From positions 1-64,000 of the forward strand of contig CAJWEI010000004.1 of NCBI GenBank assembly GCA_913031285.1: a stretch of 64,000 nt of DNA. The letters run 5' to 3'. A program made the translations under genes and the position numbers. The stretch comes from an uncultured Alphaproteobacteria bacterium (GTDB taxonomy: Bacteria > Pseudomonadota > Alphaproteobacteria > Rhodobacterales > Rhodobacteraceae). A model generated the notes under the pieces. The model was not told where the DNA came from. It did not search any database and saw only the letters and a program-made list of their open reading frames with translations. Shown here piece after piece: positions 18,029-25,334 of this stretch; position 1 is the first letter of the stretch, and the number at the start of each line of letters is the position of its first letter.

Positions 18029-18468
18029 CACCAATCCTCGTCACCCAGACTTGGAGCGCGTGCTGCAAATGCATAATAAACGGCAACCATTACGCCGGTC
18101 ACTGTTACCCCGACGCCAAGCTCGACGATTAGTATTCCAAGATGTTGGCCGTGGACAGGATGATGCGGATCAATGACTGCATAATCAAGGTAGCCATATC
18201 CATAAAACAAGCTATAGATACCTGTCCCAGCATAAATCAAAACTCCCAGTGCAACCACTTTATGGACTAACCAAGGAGGGAACACTGCTTTTACTTTTTC
18301 AAGAGTAAAGACTATACCATAAATTATAAACCCAGCTGCCATTATAACACCGGCCTGAAAACCGCCGCCTGGAGAATAGTCGCCATGAAATTGCACATAA
18401 AGAGCAAACAAAAATATTGTTCCAACCAGAAGCTTAGTGATCACTCGCAGGATAAGGTGGTGTCTCAT
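18028..18468 (-). CDS. mrpB: Na+/H+ antiporter subunit B (MrpB/MnhB)
   Basis: 146 aa with four helices and the MnhB signature 'ALYVQFHGDYSPGGGFQAGVIMAAGFI' around residues 21-47, then 'LGILIVELGVGVTVTGVMVAVYYAF' near the C-terminus. The ATG overlaps the stop of the DUF4040 subunit (ATGA). It belongs to the membrane module of Mrp antiporters. Confidence 0.94.
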   Translation of the reverse strand: MRHHLILRVITKLLVGTIFLFALYVQFHGDYSPGGGFQAGVIMAAGFIIYGIVFTLEKVKAVFPPWLVHKVVALGVLIYAGTGIYSLFYGYGYLDYAVIDPHHPVHGQHLGILIVELGVGVTVTGVMVAVYYAFAARAPSLGDEDW

Positions 18469-19004
18469 GCGGAACCCCCCTCTTGATCCGGATCGTCTTC
18501 GTCTTCCTTACGACGTCGACCGAGACCGCTCATGAGCATCAGCACCCCAATCCCAGCGGTAAATACAACGGCCGTTTCACCTAAAGTATCATAGCCCCGG
18601 TAGCTGGCCAAAATAGCGGTAACGGCATTTGGCACATCAATTTCTTTTGGAATACGCTCAAAATACTCTGGACCTACATGAGTTTGCGCCGGTGCATCTG
18701 GCGAGCCGAAATTCGGCATGTCCAAAGTTCCATAGACCATTGCAGCACCTGTCACGAGCACAACTAATAGCGGAACTATCGGTGTTTTTTTCTCACTGCG
18801 TTCAGATCGCGAGGTTAAGGCCAGAGTTCCTAGCATTAAAACTGTTGATATCCCTGCGCCAACAGCCGCTTCGGTAAATGCCACATCGACGGCGTCAAGA
18901 GTAATAAAAAGCAAAGCCGAAAGGAGGCTGAAAACACCTGAAAGTGTCACAACGGCAAATAAGCTTCTAGTGCGAACAACGGCAAGGGCTGTGATCACAA
19001 GCAT
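18465..19004 (-). CDS. MrpA C-terminal-like subunit: DUF4040 (MbhD) plus MbhE fused
   Basis: 179 aa from the first ATG. Residues 1-65 are the DUF4040/MbhD domain with the conserved 'LDAVDVAFTEAAVGAGIS'; residues about 120-165 ('AILASYRGYDTLGETAVVFTAGIGVLML') match MbhE, so two domains found at the end of long MrpA proteins are here a separate gene. The tail is strongly acidic. In-frame codons upstream of the ATG still read like the family N-terminus ('PEIANLIEISLFA') but no ATG, GTG or TTG lies between them and an upstream TGA, so the true start is uncertain. Gene order E-F-G-this-B-C-D is that of archaeal Mbh/Mrp modules. Confidence 0.87.
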   Translation of the reverse strand: MLVITALAVVRTRSLFAVVTLSGVFSLLSALLFITLDAVDVAFTEAAVGAGISTVLMLGTLALTSRSERSEKKTPIVPLLVVLVTGAAMVYGTLDMPNFGSPDAPAQTHVGPEYFERIPKEIDVPNAVTAILASYRGYDTLGETAVVFTAGIGVLMLMSGLGRRRKEDEDDPDQEGGSA

Positions 19005-19068
19005 GGCAAACAGACTTATTTCAATTAAATTGGCGATTTCAGGCCTGCCTTTTTGAAGTCATTGTGCA

Positions 19069-19422
19069 TCATCTTTTATCGTCTTCAAGTCCATTGGAGT
19101 TCGGATGTGTTGACAATGACTTAGGTCTAAGCCCAGATACCAAAGCTGCATTTGCCACTGCGTGTGTTGATGTTGGCCCAGTAATAAATAAAAACAGTCC
19201 AATTATCATCAGTTTCACGGTGATTAATGTAAAACCTGCCTGAATGCACATACCAGCAAGCAATAATATGACGCCACCCGACTCTGTCACTGAGGCAGCG
19301 TGTAAACGCGCCCAAAAGTCTGGAAATCGTAGCATACCTATGGCTCCAACTACGACAAAGAACGAGCCAGATATGATCAAAGACCAACTAAGGATTTGCA
19401 AAACAGCGTCCAAGTTACTCAC
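19069..19422 (-). CDS. mrpG: Na+/H+ antiporter subunit G (MrpG/MnhG)
   Basis: 117 aa starting with GTG at 19422, which overlaps the MrpF stop (GTGA). Three helices are visible, with the family core 'VGAIGMLRFPDFWARLHAASVTESGGVILLLAGM' spanning residues 24-57 and 'FLFITGPTSTHAVANAAL' near 85. It is a small membrane subunit of the Mrp complex. Confidence 0.93.
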   Translation of the reverse strand: MSNLDAVLQILSWSLIISGSFFVVVGAIGMLRFPDFWARLHAASVTESGGVILLLAGMCIQAGFTLITVKLMIIGLFLFITGPTSTHAVANAALVSGLRPKSLSTHPNSNGLEDDKR

Positions 19423-19715
19423 CTTCCTTCATCCTGTTGGGGCGGAGTCCACATTACGTCTCCAATGGCGCGATAGCGAAAAAATTTCAAGATTGCTATT
19501 GTTCCTACAAAGTTAATGAGAGCATATAGCAATGCTATATCAAGGAAATCTGGGCGCCCATTCCAAAACCCGACTACACCTATTAGTAATACAGTGTGCG
19601 TTCCAAAAGAGTTAACGGCAAGAACCCTATCGTATAATGTGGGCCCTTTGATCAGCCTCACTAAAACAAGGGCCATAGCAATCAGTATGGCCAAAATTGC
19701 GAAGGCATAGATCAT
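19419..19715 (-). CDS. mrpF: Na+/H+ antiporter subunit F (MrpF/MnhF)
   Basis: 98 aa with three helices and the typical sequence 'LVRLIKGPTLYDRVLAVNSFGTHTVLLIGVVGF' at residues 18-50, including the conserved Pro-Tyr-Asp-Arg context, then 'DIALLYALINFVGTIAILKFFR'. The ATG overlaps the MrpE stop (ATGA) and the gene ends into MrpG. MrpF subunits have been implicated in cation handling in Mrp complexes of other bacteria. Confidence 0.94.
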   Translation of the reverse strand: MIYAFAILAILIAMALVLVRLIKGPTLYDRVLAVNSFGTHTVLLIGVVGFWNGRPDFLDIALLYALINFVGTIAILKFFRYRAIGDVMWTPPQQDEGR

Positions 19716-20194
19716 GACGACCCTGCCAACTCGGTTGCGCTTACTCGAGCGTCCATATTAGCCAACGCATCCATATCAGCTGCCGAATAGGAAACTGCAT
19801 GAACTAAAAAATGGCCTGTTTCTGTCTCAACGGACACAGTACCTGGTGTTAGAGTTATTGAATTAGCAAATATCACCTGCCCTAGGTCCGTGCGTTGAGT
19901 ATAGGGCACTTCGAATAAATTCTGGCGGATGGGCATAGTTGGAGATAGTATGGTTTTTGTAACTGCAATGTTAGACTTTGCAATCTCAACGAGAAGCCAA
20001 ATAAGGTAACCTAAGAATTTAATAGGACTTAGTTCGATGGGCACTTTGTCCTCATCAACTGTATTCATACGATGCGTTATAAGAAGTACAAGGCCAATAG
20101 ACGCTGCACCAAAGCTAATGATAATTGGTTTATAGATGCCTGACCACAGTAGCCAGAGAGCACCTAAAAGTAAGGCATAAACAATAAGCCTCAA
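19712..20194 (-). CDS. mrpE: Na+/H+ antiporter subunit E (MrpE/MnhE)
   Basis: 160 aa, family length, but the only start that retains the first helix is TTG at 20194 ('RLIVYALLLGALWLLWSG'). Two helices at the N-terminus are followed by the conserved soluble part: 'LIWLLVEIAKSNIAVTKTIL', 'VIFANSITLTPGTVSVE' and 'FLVHAVSYSAADM'. It is the first gene of the antiporter operon, with about 240 bp of AT-rich DNA upstream where the promoter should lie. Confidence 0.9.
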   Translation of the reverse strand: MRLIVYALLLGALWLLWSGIYKPIIISFGAASIGLVLLITHRMNTVDEDKVPIELSPIKFLGYLIWLLVEIAKSNIAVTKTILSPTMPIRQNLFEVPYTQRTDLGQVIFANSITLTPGTVSVETETGHFLVHAVSYSAADMDALANMDARVSATELAGSS

Positions 20195-20435
20195 TTTTGC
20201 CAGCTGTTCATATATTAATGCTTCCTAAATCGAGGCTTTGAAAACTCATTTAAATTCAGTAGTCTTATAAGAACATTTAACTAATCTGTACATATAGATT
20301 TTCAAACCTTATTAAAAATTATTATCGTCATTCACCTTCATTTTGAACAAATGAATTGAAAAGGGGCTATTTGACATTTTTGAGTTATTATTTGATTGAG
20401 CTTTCTCATTAATCAAAGACAATCTTGAAATTAAA

Positions 20436-20873
20436 TTACAACTCAAGTTGCTGGCGCAAGTCGCGTAAAGCCGGCAAGATAGTTTTTACCTTTTGAGTGC
20501 TAAGGTCTTCAATTAAAGCAGAAATAACTGGTGAAACAGATGCCAGAGCTTCGTTGCGTGCCTCTTGCCCAGCCGAGCTAAGAGCCACTAATTTACGTCG
20601 GGCGTCTTCCCAATCTGGACGAATATGTATGTAACCAGCTAATTCCAGTTTTGCCAGTGTATTTGTCATAGCCCCCCTAGTGACATGAAAGCTTTTAGCA
20701 AGTTGGGCAGGTGTTCTTTCCACATTTATATTAGCGAGTTGATTAAGAACGGCAAAATGCGATAATTCCATTCCCTTTGGCAAAATTTTTGCCATCCTGT
20801 TCCGGAACAATTGATCTACAGTCAAAATTTCGCTGAATAGTGAAATTGCTAAGTCACTGTTGTTTTCAGTCAT
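20436..20873 (-). CDS. MarR-family transcriptional regulator
   Basis: 145 aa winged-helix protein: 'MELSHFAVLNQLANI', recognition region 'TPAQLAKSFHVTRGAMTNTLAKLELAGYIHIRP' near residues 55-87 and wing 'WEDARRKLVALSSAGQEA'. It is transcribed toward the antiporter operon with 241 bp between, but seems to have its own unit. In relatives I remember it lies close to grxC and comF, as here. The ligand and targets are unknown. Confidence 0.92.
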   Translation of the reverse strand: MTENNSDLAISLFSEILTVDQLFRNRMAKILPKGMELSHFAVLNQLANINVERTPAQLAKSFHVTRGAMTNTLAKLELAGYIHIRPDWEDARRKLVALSSAGQEARNEALASVSPVISALIEDLSTQKVKTILPALRDLRQQLEL

Positions 20874-21001
20874 GCACTATCCGCCGTTTCTATGTTATTT
20901 AAAACGGATCGCACAGGCGTGTGGCTTGTGTCAACTTGTCAAAAAAGTAGTTTTAACGGCTAAGATGGCTAAACAATTCTCTTCATCCCAAGCCTGTAAA
21001 A

Positions 21002-21262
21002 TTATGTTTTGCTCAACAAGCCATCCAAATTACCGCCATGCTCAAGATTGTAAAGCTCATCGCAGCCGCCAATATGGAAACTATCGATAAAGATTTGTGG
21101 CACAGTCCGCTTCCCATTTGCGCGTGATAACATTTCGCCACGTTTTTCGGGATTTACGTTAATGTCAAACTCAGTGAATTTAGCACCTTTAGATTTTAAA
21201 AGGCGTTTAGCTGCGAAGCAAAAACCGCATGTCTGAGTACTGTAAATCTCTATTTTGGACAT
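21002..21262 (-). CDS. grxC: Glutaredoxin 3
   Basis: 86 aa from ATG 21262; an ATG 15 bases further up also exists. A monomeric dithiol glutaredoxin: 'KIEIYSTQTCGFCFAAKRLL' with the redox pair Cys12 and Cys15, then 'RTVPQIFIDSFHIGGCDELYNLE' with the cis-Pro and glutathione-binding Gly-Gly. The active site is Cys-Gly-Phe-Cys rather than the usual Cys-Pro-Tyr/Phe-Cys. It would reduce disulfides with glutathione in the cytoplasm. It follows a dead comF gene on the same strand, reproducing the comF-grxC neighbourhood of Rhodobacterales. Confidence 0.93.
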   Translation of the reverse strand: MSKIEIYSTQTCGFCFAAKRLLKSKGAKFTEFDINVNPEKRGEMLSRANGKRTVPQIFIDSFHIGGCDELYNLEHGGNLDGLLSKT

Positions 21263-21302
21263 AAGTTGCCTGTACATTTTAAAAATTATTTCTCTAATGT
21301 TC

Positions 21303-21610
21303 TTATGTAGATCGAACTAATACATTTACATTTAAAGCCTTGCAACCTGCATTGATCAAAGCTTCTGTTGCGGCGCAAAGCATCCCGTGAAAAAAATTCA
21401 TTAAAACAGCTGCTTGACTGTAAATTGCTATTAAATGGGGCTGACTATGAAATGACCACGGGTTTGTCTTTCTTGCTGATCCAGTTTCCATGCAGAAAGG
21501 CAAGTAAAATTCCGTATGCTATTTTTCACAATAAAGTATTAAGCATCATTTTGCTGTAGCAAGGCCAGCAGATGCCAAAGTCACCTTCAACAACATCACC
21601 CTACAAAAGA
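21303..21610 (-). pseudogene. comF: comF remnant (phosphoribosyltransferase-like competence protein)
   Basis: Two readable ends of ComF survive on the minus strand in different frames. Near 21544-21600 the sequence gives 'GDVVEGDFGICWPCYSKM', the second half of the N-terminal zinc ribbon, preceded by a Cys codon in another frame. Near 21303-21400 it gives 'FFHGMLCAATEALINAGCKALNVNVLV', which matches the PRPP-loop end and final helix/strand of ComF. About 300 bp remain of a normal 700-750 bp, with at least two frame changes and stops between. It lies between grxC and the divergent methyltransferase, exactly where comF is found in relatives. Intact ComF supports DNA uptake or single-strand DNA handling; this copy cannot. 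Confidence 0.8.
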
Positions 21611-21676
21611 TATTATTAGGGATAGATTATCCTCAAAGCGTTTTGAAATATCTTCATTTTCATCTATCTTTTGCTT

Positions 21677-22492
21677 ATGTCTGGTTCAAACGAAATTATT
21701 GATCGCTTCGCTGTGCTGCGAAACCGCTCCCGCTTTAACTTTGAGCGTGGTAGATTTCTGCATGATGAAGCAATTGTTGAAGCCACAGATCGCCTCGAAA
21801 TGGTTAATAAAAGCTTCTCAAACGTCGCCCTCATTACGGGTCACCCGCAACTTTGGCGCAAGGCCTTTCCTCAAGCGATATTAATTGACGATACTGAAAC
21901 CCTTGATTTACTTCCCAACACATTCGATTTGGTAATACATGCGATGGCTTTGCATTGGTCCAATGATCCGCTTGGTCAGATGATTCAATGCAACCGCGCG
22001 CTCTGTTCAGACGGACTTTTCCTTGGTGTTATGATGGGTGGGAAGACACTGATTGAATTGCGCAGTGCTTTTGCTCAGGCTGAAGCGAAAATGACAGGTG
22101 GCTTGTCACCTCGCGTTTTACCTATGGCAGATATTCGTGATATCGGAGGCCTCTTACAGCGTGCCGGCTTCGCAATGCCAGTTGTGGACAGTGTTCTTCT
22201 GCCTGTTAGTTATCAAACACCGTTAAGTTTGATGCGCGAACTTCGTGAAATGGGGGAGGCCAACGCTCAAATAGTGCGGCGAAAAAGCTTTACGGCGCGA
22301 TCCTTAATTGAACAAACTACAAAAGAATATTTCCAACATTATTCTAACGATGAAGGTCGGGTCGGGGCGACTTTTGAGCAGCTCTGGCTGGCAGGTTGGT
22401 CTCCAAGTGACTCTCAGCCCAAGCCTCTGAGACCCGGTTCGGCAAAAATGCATCTTTCCAACGCGCTGAAATTCACGAAGCAGCCAACCTAA
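21677..22492 (+). CDS. SAM-dependent methyltransferase-fold protein (NDUFAF5/BioC-like)
   Basis: 271 aa from ATG 21677 (an in-frame TTG lies two codons earlier). It opens with 'FAVLRNRSRFNFERGRFLHDEA' and has 'NTFDLVIHAMALHWSNDPLGQMIQCNRAL', typical of the alphaproteobacterial relatives of NDUFAF5, the mitochondrial complex I assembly hydroxylase/methyltransferase-like factor; 'LWLAGWSPSDSQPKPLRPGSAKMHLSNAL' closes it. A clear Gly-rich motif I is weak ('NVALITGHPQLWRKAF'), as in that group. It is divergent from the comF wreck and followed closely by hemH. Confidence 0.85.
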   Translation: MSGSNEIIDRFAVLRNRSRFNFERGRFLHDEAIVEATDRLEMVNKSFSNVALITGHPQLWRKAFPQAILIDDTETLDLLPNTFDLVIHAMALHWSNDPLGQMIQCNRALCSDGLFLGVMMGGKTLIELRSAFAQAEAKMTGGLSPRVLPMADIRDIGGLLQRAGFAMPVVDSVLLPVSYQTPLSLMRELREMGEANAQIVRRKSFTARSLIEQTTKEYFQHYSNDEGRVGATFEQLWLAGWSPSDSQPKPLRPGSAKMHLSNALKFTKQPT

Positions 22493-22551
22493 TATTGACG
22501 AATTCGCAAATAGTCTTACATAATGACCAATCATTGTTTATGACGGACTTT

Positions 22552-23619
22552 ATGATGTTAGACGCCACGAGCCTCGCCAGTAGGCCTACGCATGCAGCTA
22601 CTGACCATCCAAATGTGCCTGGGGCCAAAGTCGGCATTCTAATTGCAAATCTTGGTACACCTGACAATTATGACTATTGGTCGATGCGGCGCTACCTTGG
22701 AGAGTTTCTTTCGGATCGACGCGTCATTGATTATTCGCCCTGGCTATGGCAACCACTCTTGCAGCTGGTGATCTTGACCTCGCGGCCATTTCGCTCTGGT
22801 GCGGCGTATAAGTCCATCTGGAATAATGAAGTTGGTGAAAGTCCTCTAATGACGTTTACAAAACATCAACATGTTGAAATAAAAAAGAAAATGCAGGTTC
22901 GTTATGGCAATCAAGTGATGGTTGATTATTGCATGCGCTATGGGAACCCGTCCACAAAATCAAAAGTTCAAGCAATGATCGAAGCTGGATGTAGAAAGAT
23001 TTTATTCTTTCCCCTTTATCCTCAGTATTCTGGAGCAACAACTGCGACGGCCAATGACGAGTTTTTTCGCTCACTTATGCACGCTAAATGGCAACCATCT
23101 TCTCGCACAGTGCCTGCTTACTTTGACCAAAAAATTTACATAGATGCTCTGGCACAGTCTGTTGAACGGGTCTACGCTGAGTCAGAAAAAAAACCTGACA
23201 TTTTGGTCTGCTCGTATCATGGTGTGCCGCAACGATATCTAATGGAGGGTGACCCCTATCATTGCCAATGTCAGAAAACTACGCGTCTTTTAAAGGAGCG
23301 GTTGGGGTGGCACGACTCAGAGATTATCACAACGTTCCAATCAAAATTCGGACCTGAAGAATGGCTAAAGCCTTATACTGTAGAAGAAGTTGCAAGGCTT
23401 GCAGAGGAAGATGGCAAAAAACATATCGCTGTCATTGCACCCGCTTTTTCATCTGATTGTATAGAAACACTTGAGGAGATTAATGAAGAAATCAAAGAGA
23501 GCTTTGAAGAGGGTGGTGGCGAAATATTCACCTACATTCCATGTCTGAATGCTGATAAAGCGCATATCAATGCTTTGAGCACTATAATTGAAGACAACTT
23601 AAAGGGTTGGCTTGATTAA
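22552..23619 (+). CDS. hemH: Ferrochelatase
   Basis: 355 aa from ATG 22552; ATG codons at 22540 and 22555 are equally open. It inserts Fe2+ into protoporphyrin IX as the last step of heme synthesis. Marks are 'ILIANLGTPDNYDYWSMRRYLGEFLSD' at the start, 'LYPQYSGATTATANDEFFR' near residue 155, the catalytic His in 'LVCSYHGVPQRYLMEGDPY' near 220 with a nearby Cys-x-Cys, and the Glu-rich end 'CIETLEEINEEIKESFEEGGG'. It follows the methyltransferase by about 60 bp and converges with a diheme cytochrome c gene, so heme synthesis and use lie together. Confidence 0.96.
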   Translation: MMLDATSLASRPTHAATDHPNVPGAKVGILIANLGTPDNYDYWSMRRYLGEFLSDRRVIDYSPWLWQPLLQLVILTSRPFRSGAAYKSIWNNEVGESPLMTFTKHQHVEIKKKMQVRYGNQVMVDYCMRYGNPSTKSKVQAMIEAGCRKILFFPLYPQYSGATTATANDEFFRSLMHAKWQPSSRTVPAYFDQKIYIDALAQSVERVYAESEKKPDILVCSYHGVPQRYLMEGDPYHCQCQKTTRLLKERLGWHDSEIITTFQSKFGPEEWLKPYTVEEVARLAEEDGKKHIAVIAPAFSSDCIETLEEINEEIKESFEEGGGEIFTYIPCLNADKAHINALSTIIEDNLKGWLD

Positions 23620-23622
23620 GAT

Positions 23623-24483
23623 CTAGTTATTTAAATTAATGAGGTAATTAGCGATCAATATCCGATCTTCTTGGGTAAGTTTGGATGTATTTTCTACGAC
23701 TGCAGCCATATGGCCCCCGGCAACATCAAAGCTAGGCGTGAAGCCACTGGATAAATATTCAGTAATTTCTTCTGAGGACCAATTAAGTTGATTTGGTGAT
23801 ATTGCTGGAATACGACCTTTGCCATTGGGATTTTTGCCACCCTGCATCCATTTAGTGGTATACATAGCCCCCAAAGAATTTCGCGGCGTGTGGCATTCGG
23901 CGCAATGTCCAAGAGCTTCCACAAGGTAAGTTCCCCTAGTTCCATCATCTGCAACCCAGTTTTGATCTTGGAATAGGACTTTCCATATCCCAATATTGCG
24001 CCGGATGGAAAAAGGCCACATTATTTGGTGAGCTAAGCTTTCATTTTCGGATTCTGGTAAGGTTTGCCAAAAAGACCAAAGATCAACCACATCCTGATTT
24101 GTCATTTTCGCATAAGAATTGTATGGAAAGGCTGGAAAATAATGTTTCCCCTCAGGACTAAGTCCAGAACGCACCGCAGTGACAAACTGTGCCCGAGTCC
24201 AAGCACCAATACCATTTTCTATGCTCATGGAAACATTGGGTGCATAAAATGTTCCAAACGGAGATATAAAAGCCTGTCCACCAGCCAAAATAAACTTTTT
24301 TTGTGAACCTTTTTCGATGTGACAACTTGCACATCCCGACGCGGTGAATACGTACTCCCCGTTTGTTGGGTCTGCTTTTATATCATCTAAGGCTATATCA
24401 AATTTTGGACTTTGGTGAGATAAAGCTAAATAGGCCGCTACACCCAAAGCTGCGCCAAAAATGATATATTTGCTAGAAATCAT
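23623..24483 (-). CDS. Diheme c-type cytochrome
   Basis: 286 aa with an uncleaved or cleaved N-terminal hydrophobic helix (residues 6-22) and two heme-binding sites, 'CASCH' at 51-55 and 'CAECH' near 195, each in a cytochrome c domain. The layout resembles the cytochrome subunit of membrane alcohol/aldehyde or gluconate dehydrogenases, which normally has three hemes; no dehydrogenase subunit is adjacent. It is periplasmic, membrane-anchored electron transfer. It is convergent with hemH (3 bp apart) and downstream of a class II cytochrome gene on the same strand, so the two probably form an operon. Confidence 0.9.
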   Translation of the reverse strand: MISSKYIIFGAALGVAAYLALSHQSPKFDIALDDIKADPTNGEYVFTASGCASCHIEKGSQKKFILAGGQAFISPFGTFYAPNVSMSIENGIGAWTRAQFVTAVRSGLSPEGKHYFPAFPYNSYAKMTNQDVVDLWSFWQTLPESENESLAHQIMWPFSIRRNIGIWKVLFQDQNWVADDGTRGTYLVEALGHCAECHTPRNSLGAMYTTKWMQGGKNPNGKGRIPAISPNQLNWSSEEITEYLSSGFTPSFDVAGGHMAAVVENTSKLTQEDRILIANYLINLNN

Positions 24484-24545
24484 GAGTGGGAATTTCCGTA
24501 TGAAGCAAAATTTTTTACAGCGCTCTAGTTATTTTGGGGCTGTTG

Positions 24546-24983
24546 CTAGTTTCTGTATAGGCTGTGGCATGCTTTGCATGTTGCTCCAATAGACATCATA
24601 GCATTGCGCAAGCCATCTTCGCCCATTAATGAACTCTCGACATTGAGCGCAACATTTTCAAGATTAAGCGCTTTTTCAACAAAATCGTCAAAATTAGTCC
24701 AAATCTCGGGTTTGGCCTCTGTGTGTGGATCTGTAGCTTCAATTTTGAACAATTTTGGGGTTTGTGCTCCAAGGATTGCAATATTTCCGATCGCTGATTT
24801 TGCTGTATTCAGGTCAAAATCTTCTATGCCTTTCATCATCTTGCCCAGGACACGCATATTATCCGAGATGTCACTCATAGCTTTCATCCGCGCTTTGACT
24901 GTATCATTCTCCACGTTTGAATGAGAATGGACTGCACTCGCAAAAAGAATACCAAGACCCATCACTAAATATCTAGCTGACAT
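24546..24983 (-). CDS. Class II c-type cytochrome (cytochrome c'/c556-like)
   Basis: 145 aa from ATG 24983, which has GGAG eight bases upstream; the open frame extends to 25172 but that part is not protein-like. An N-terminal signal peptide ('YLVMGLGILFASAVHS') is followed by a predicted four-helix bundle beginning 'VKARMKAMSDISDNMRVLGKMM' and a single heme site 'CKACHSLYR' at the very C-terminus, the hallmark of cytochrome c'/c556. The function is periplasmic electron transfer or NO/O2 binding. It lies 62 bp upstream of the diheme cytochrome. Confidence 0.92.
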   Translation of the reverse strand: MSARYLVMGLGILFASAVHSHSNVENDTVKARMKAMSDISDNMRVLGKMMKGIEDFDLNTAKSAIGNIAILGAQTPKLFKIEATDPHTEAKPEIWTNFDDFVEKALNLENVALNVESSLMGEDGLRNAMMSIGATCKACHSLYRN

Positions 24984-25334
24984 TATTTTACTCCAATAAT
25001 ATTTTGCTTTGGTTGCAAGATCTGACTTAAGCCTTACTTTTCTGAAAATAGTTTTACGCTTCAATGAGGCAAGTATTTTATGGTTGAAGACCTTTACAAT
25101 GGCCGCGTCCCCATACCTGTTTAAGGCCGGTTTCTTATACTTTAAATGGGTAAAGAATATCGCAATTGGCATCTATTAAGTGGAAATGTTGTTTTTGCGT
25201 GCTATTATACAATTCTAAAACAATAAGCATTAAGGTATCCCTAACTGCTAGGATTGTACTTGAATCTGTTAATAATTAATTGTGCAACGATGGTGTTATG
25301 TGAATCTTTCTTTCGCGTCTGAGACAGGTTTTAA

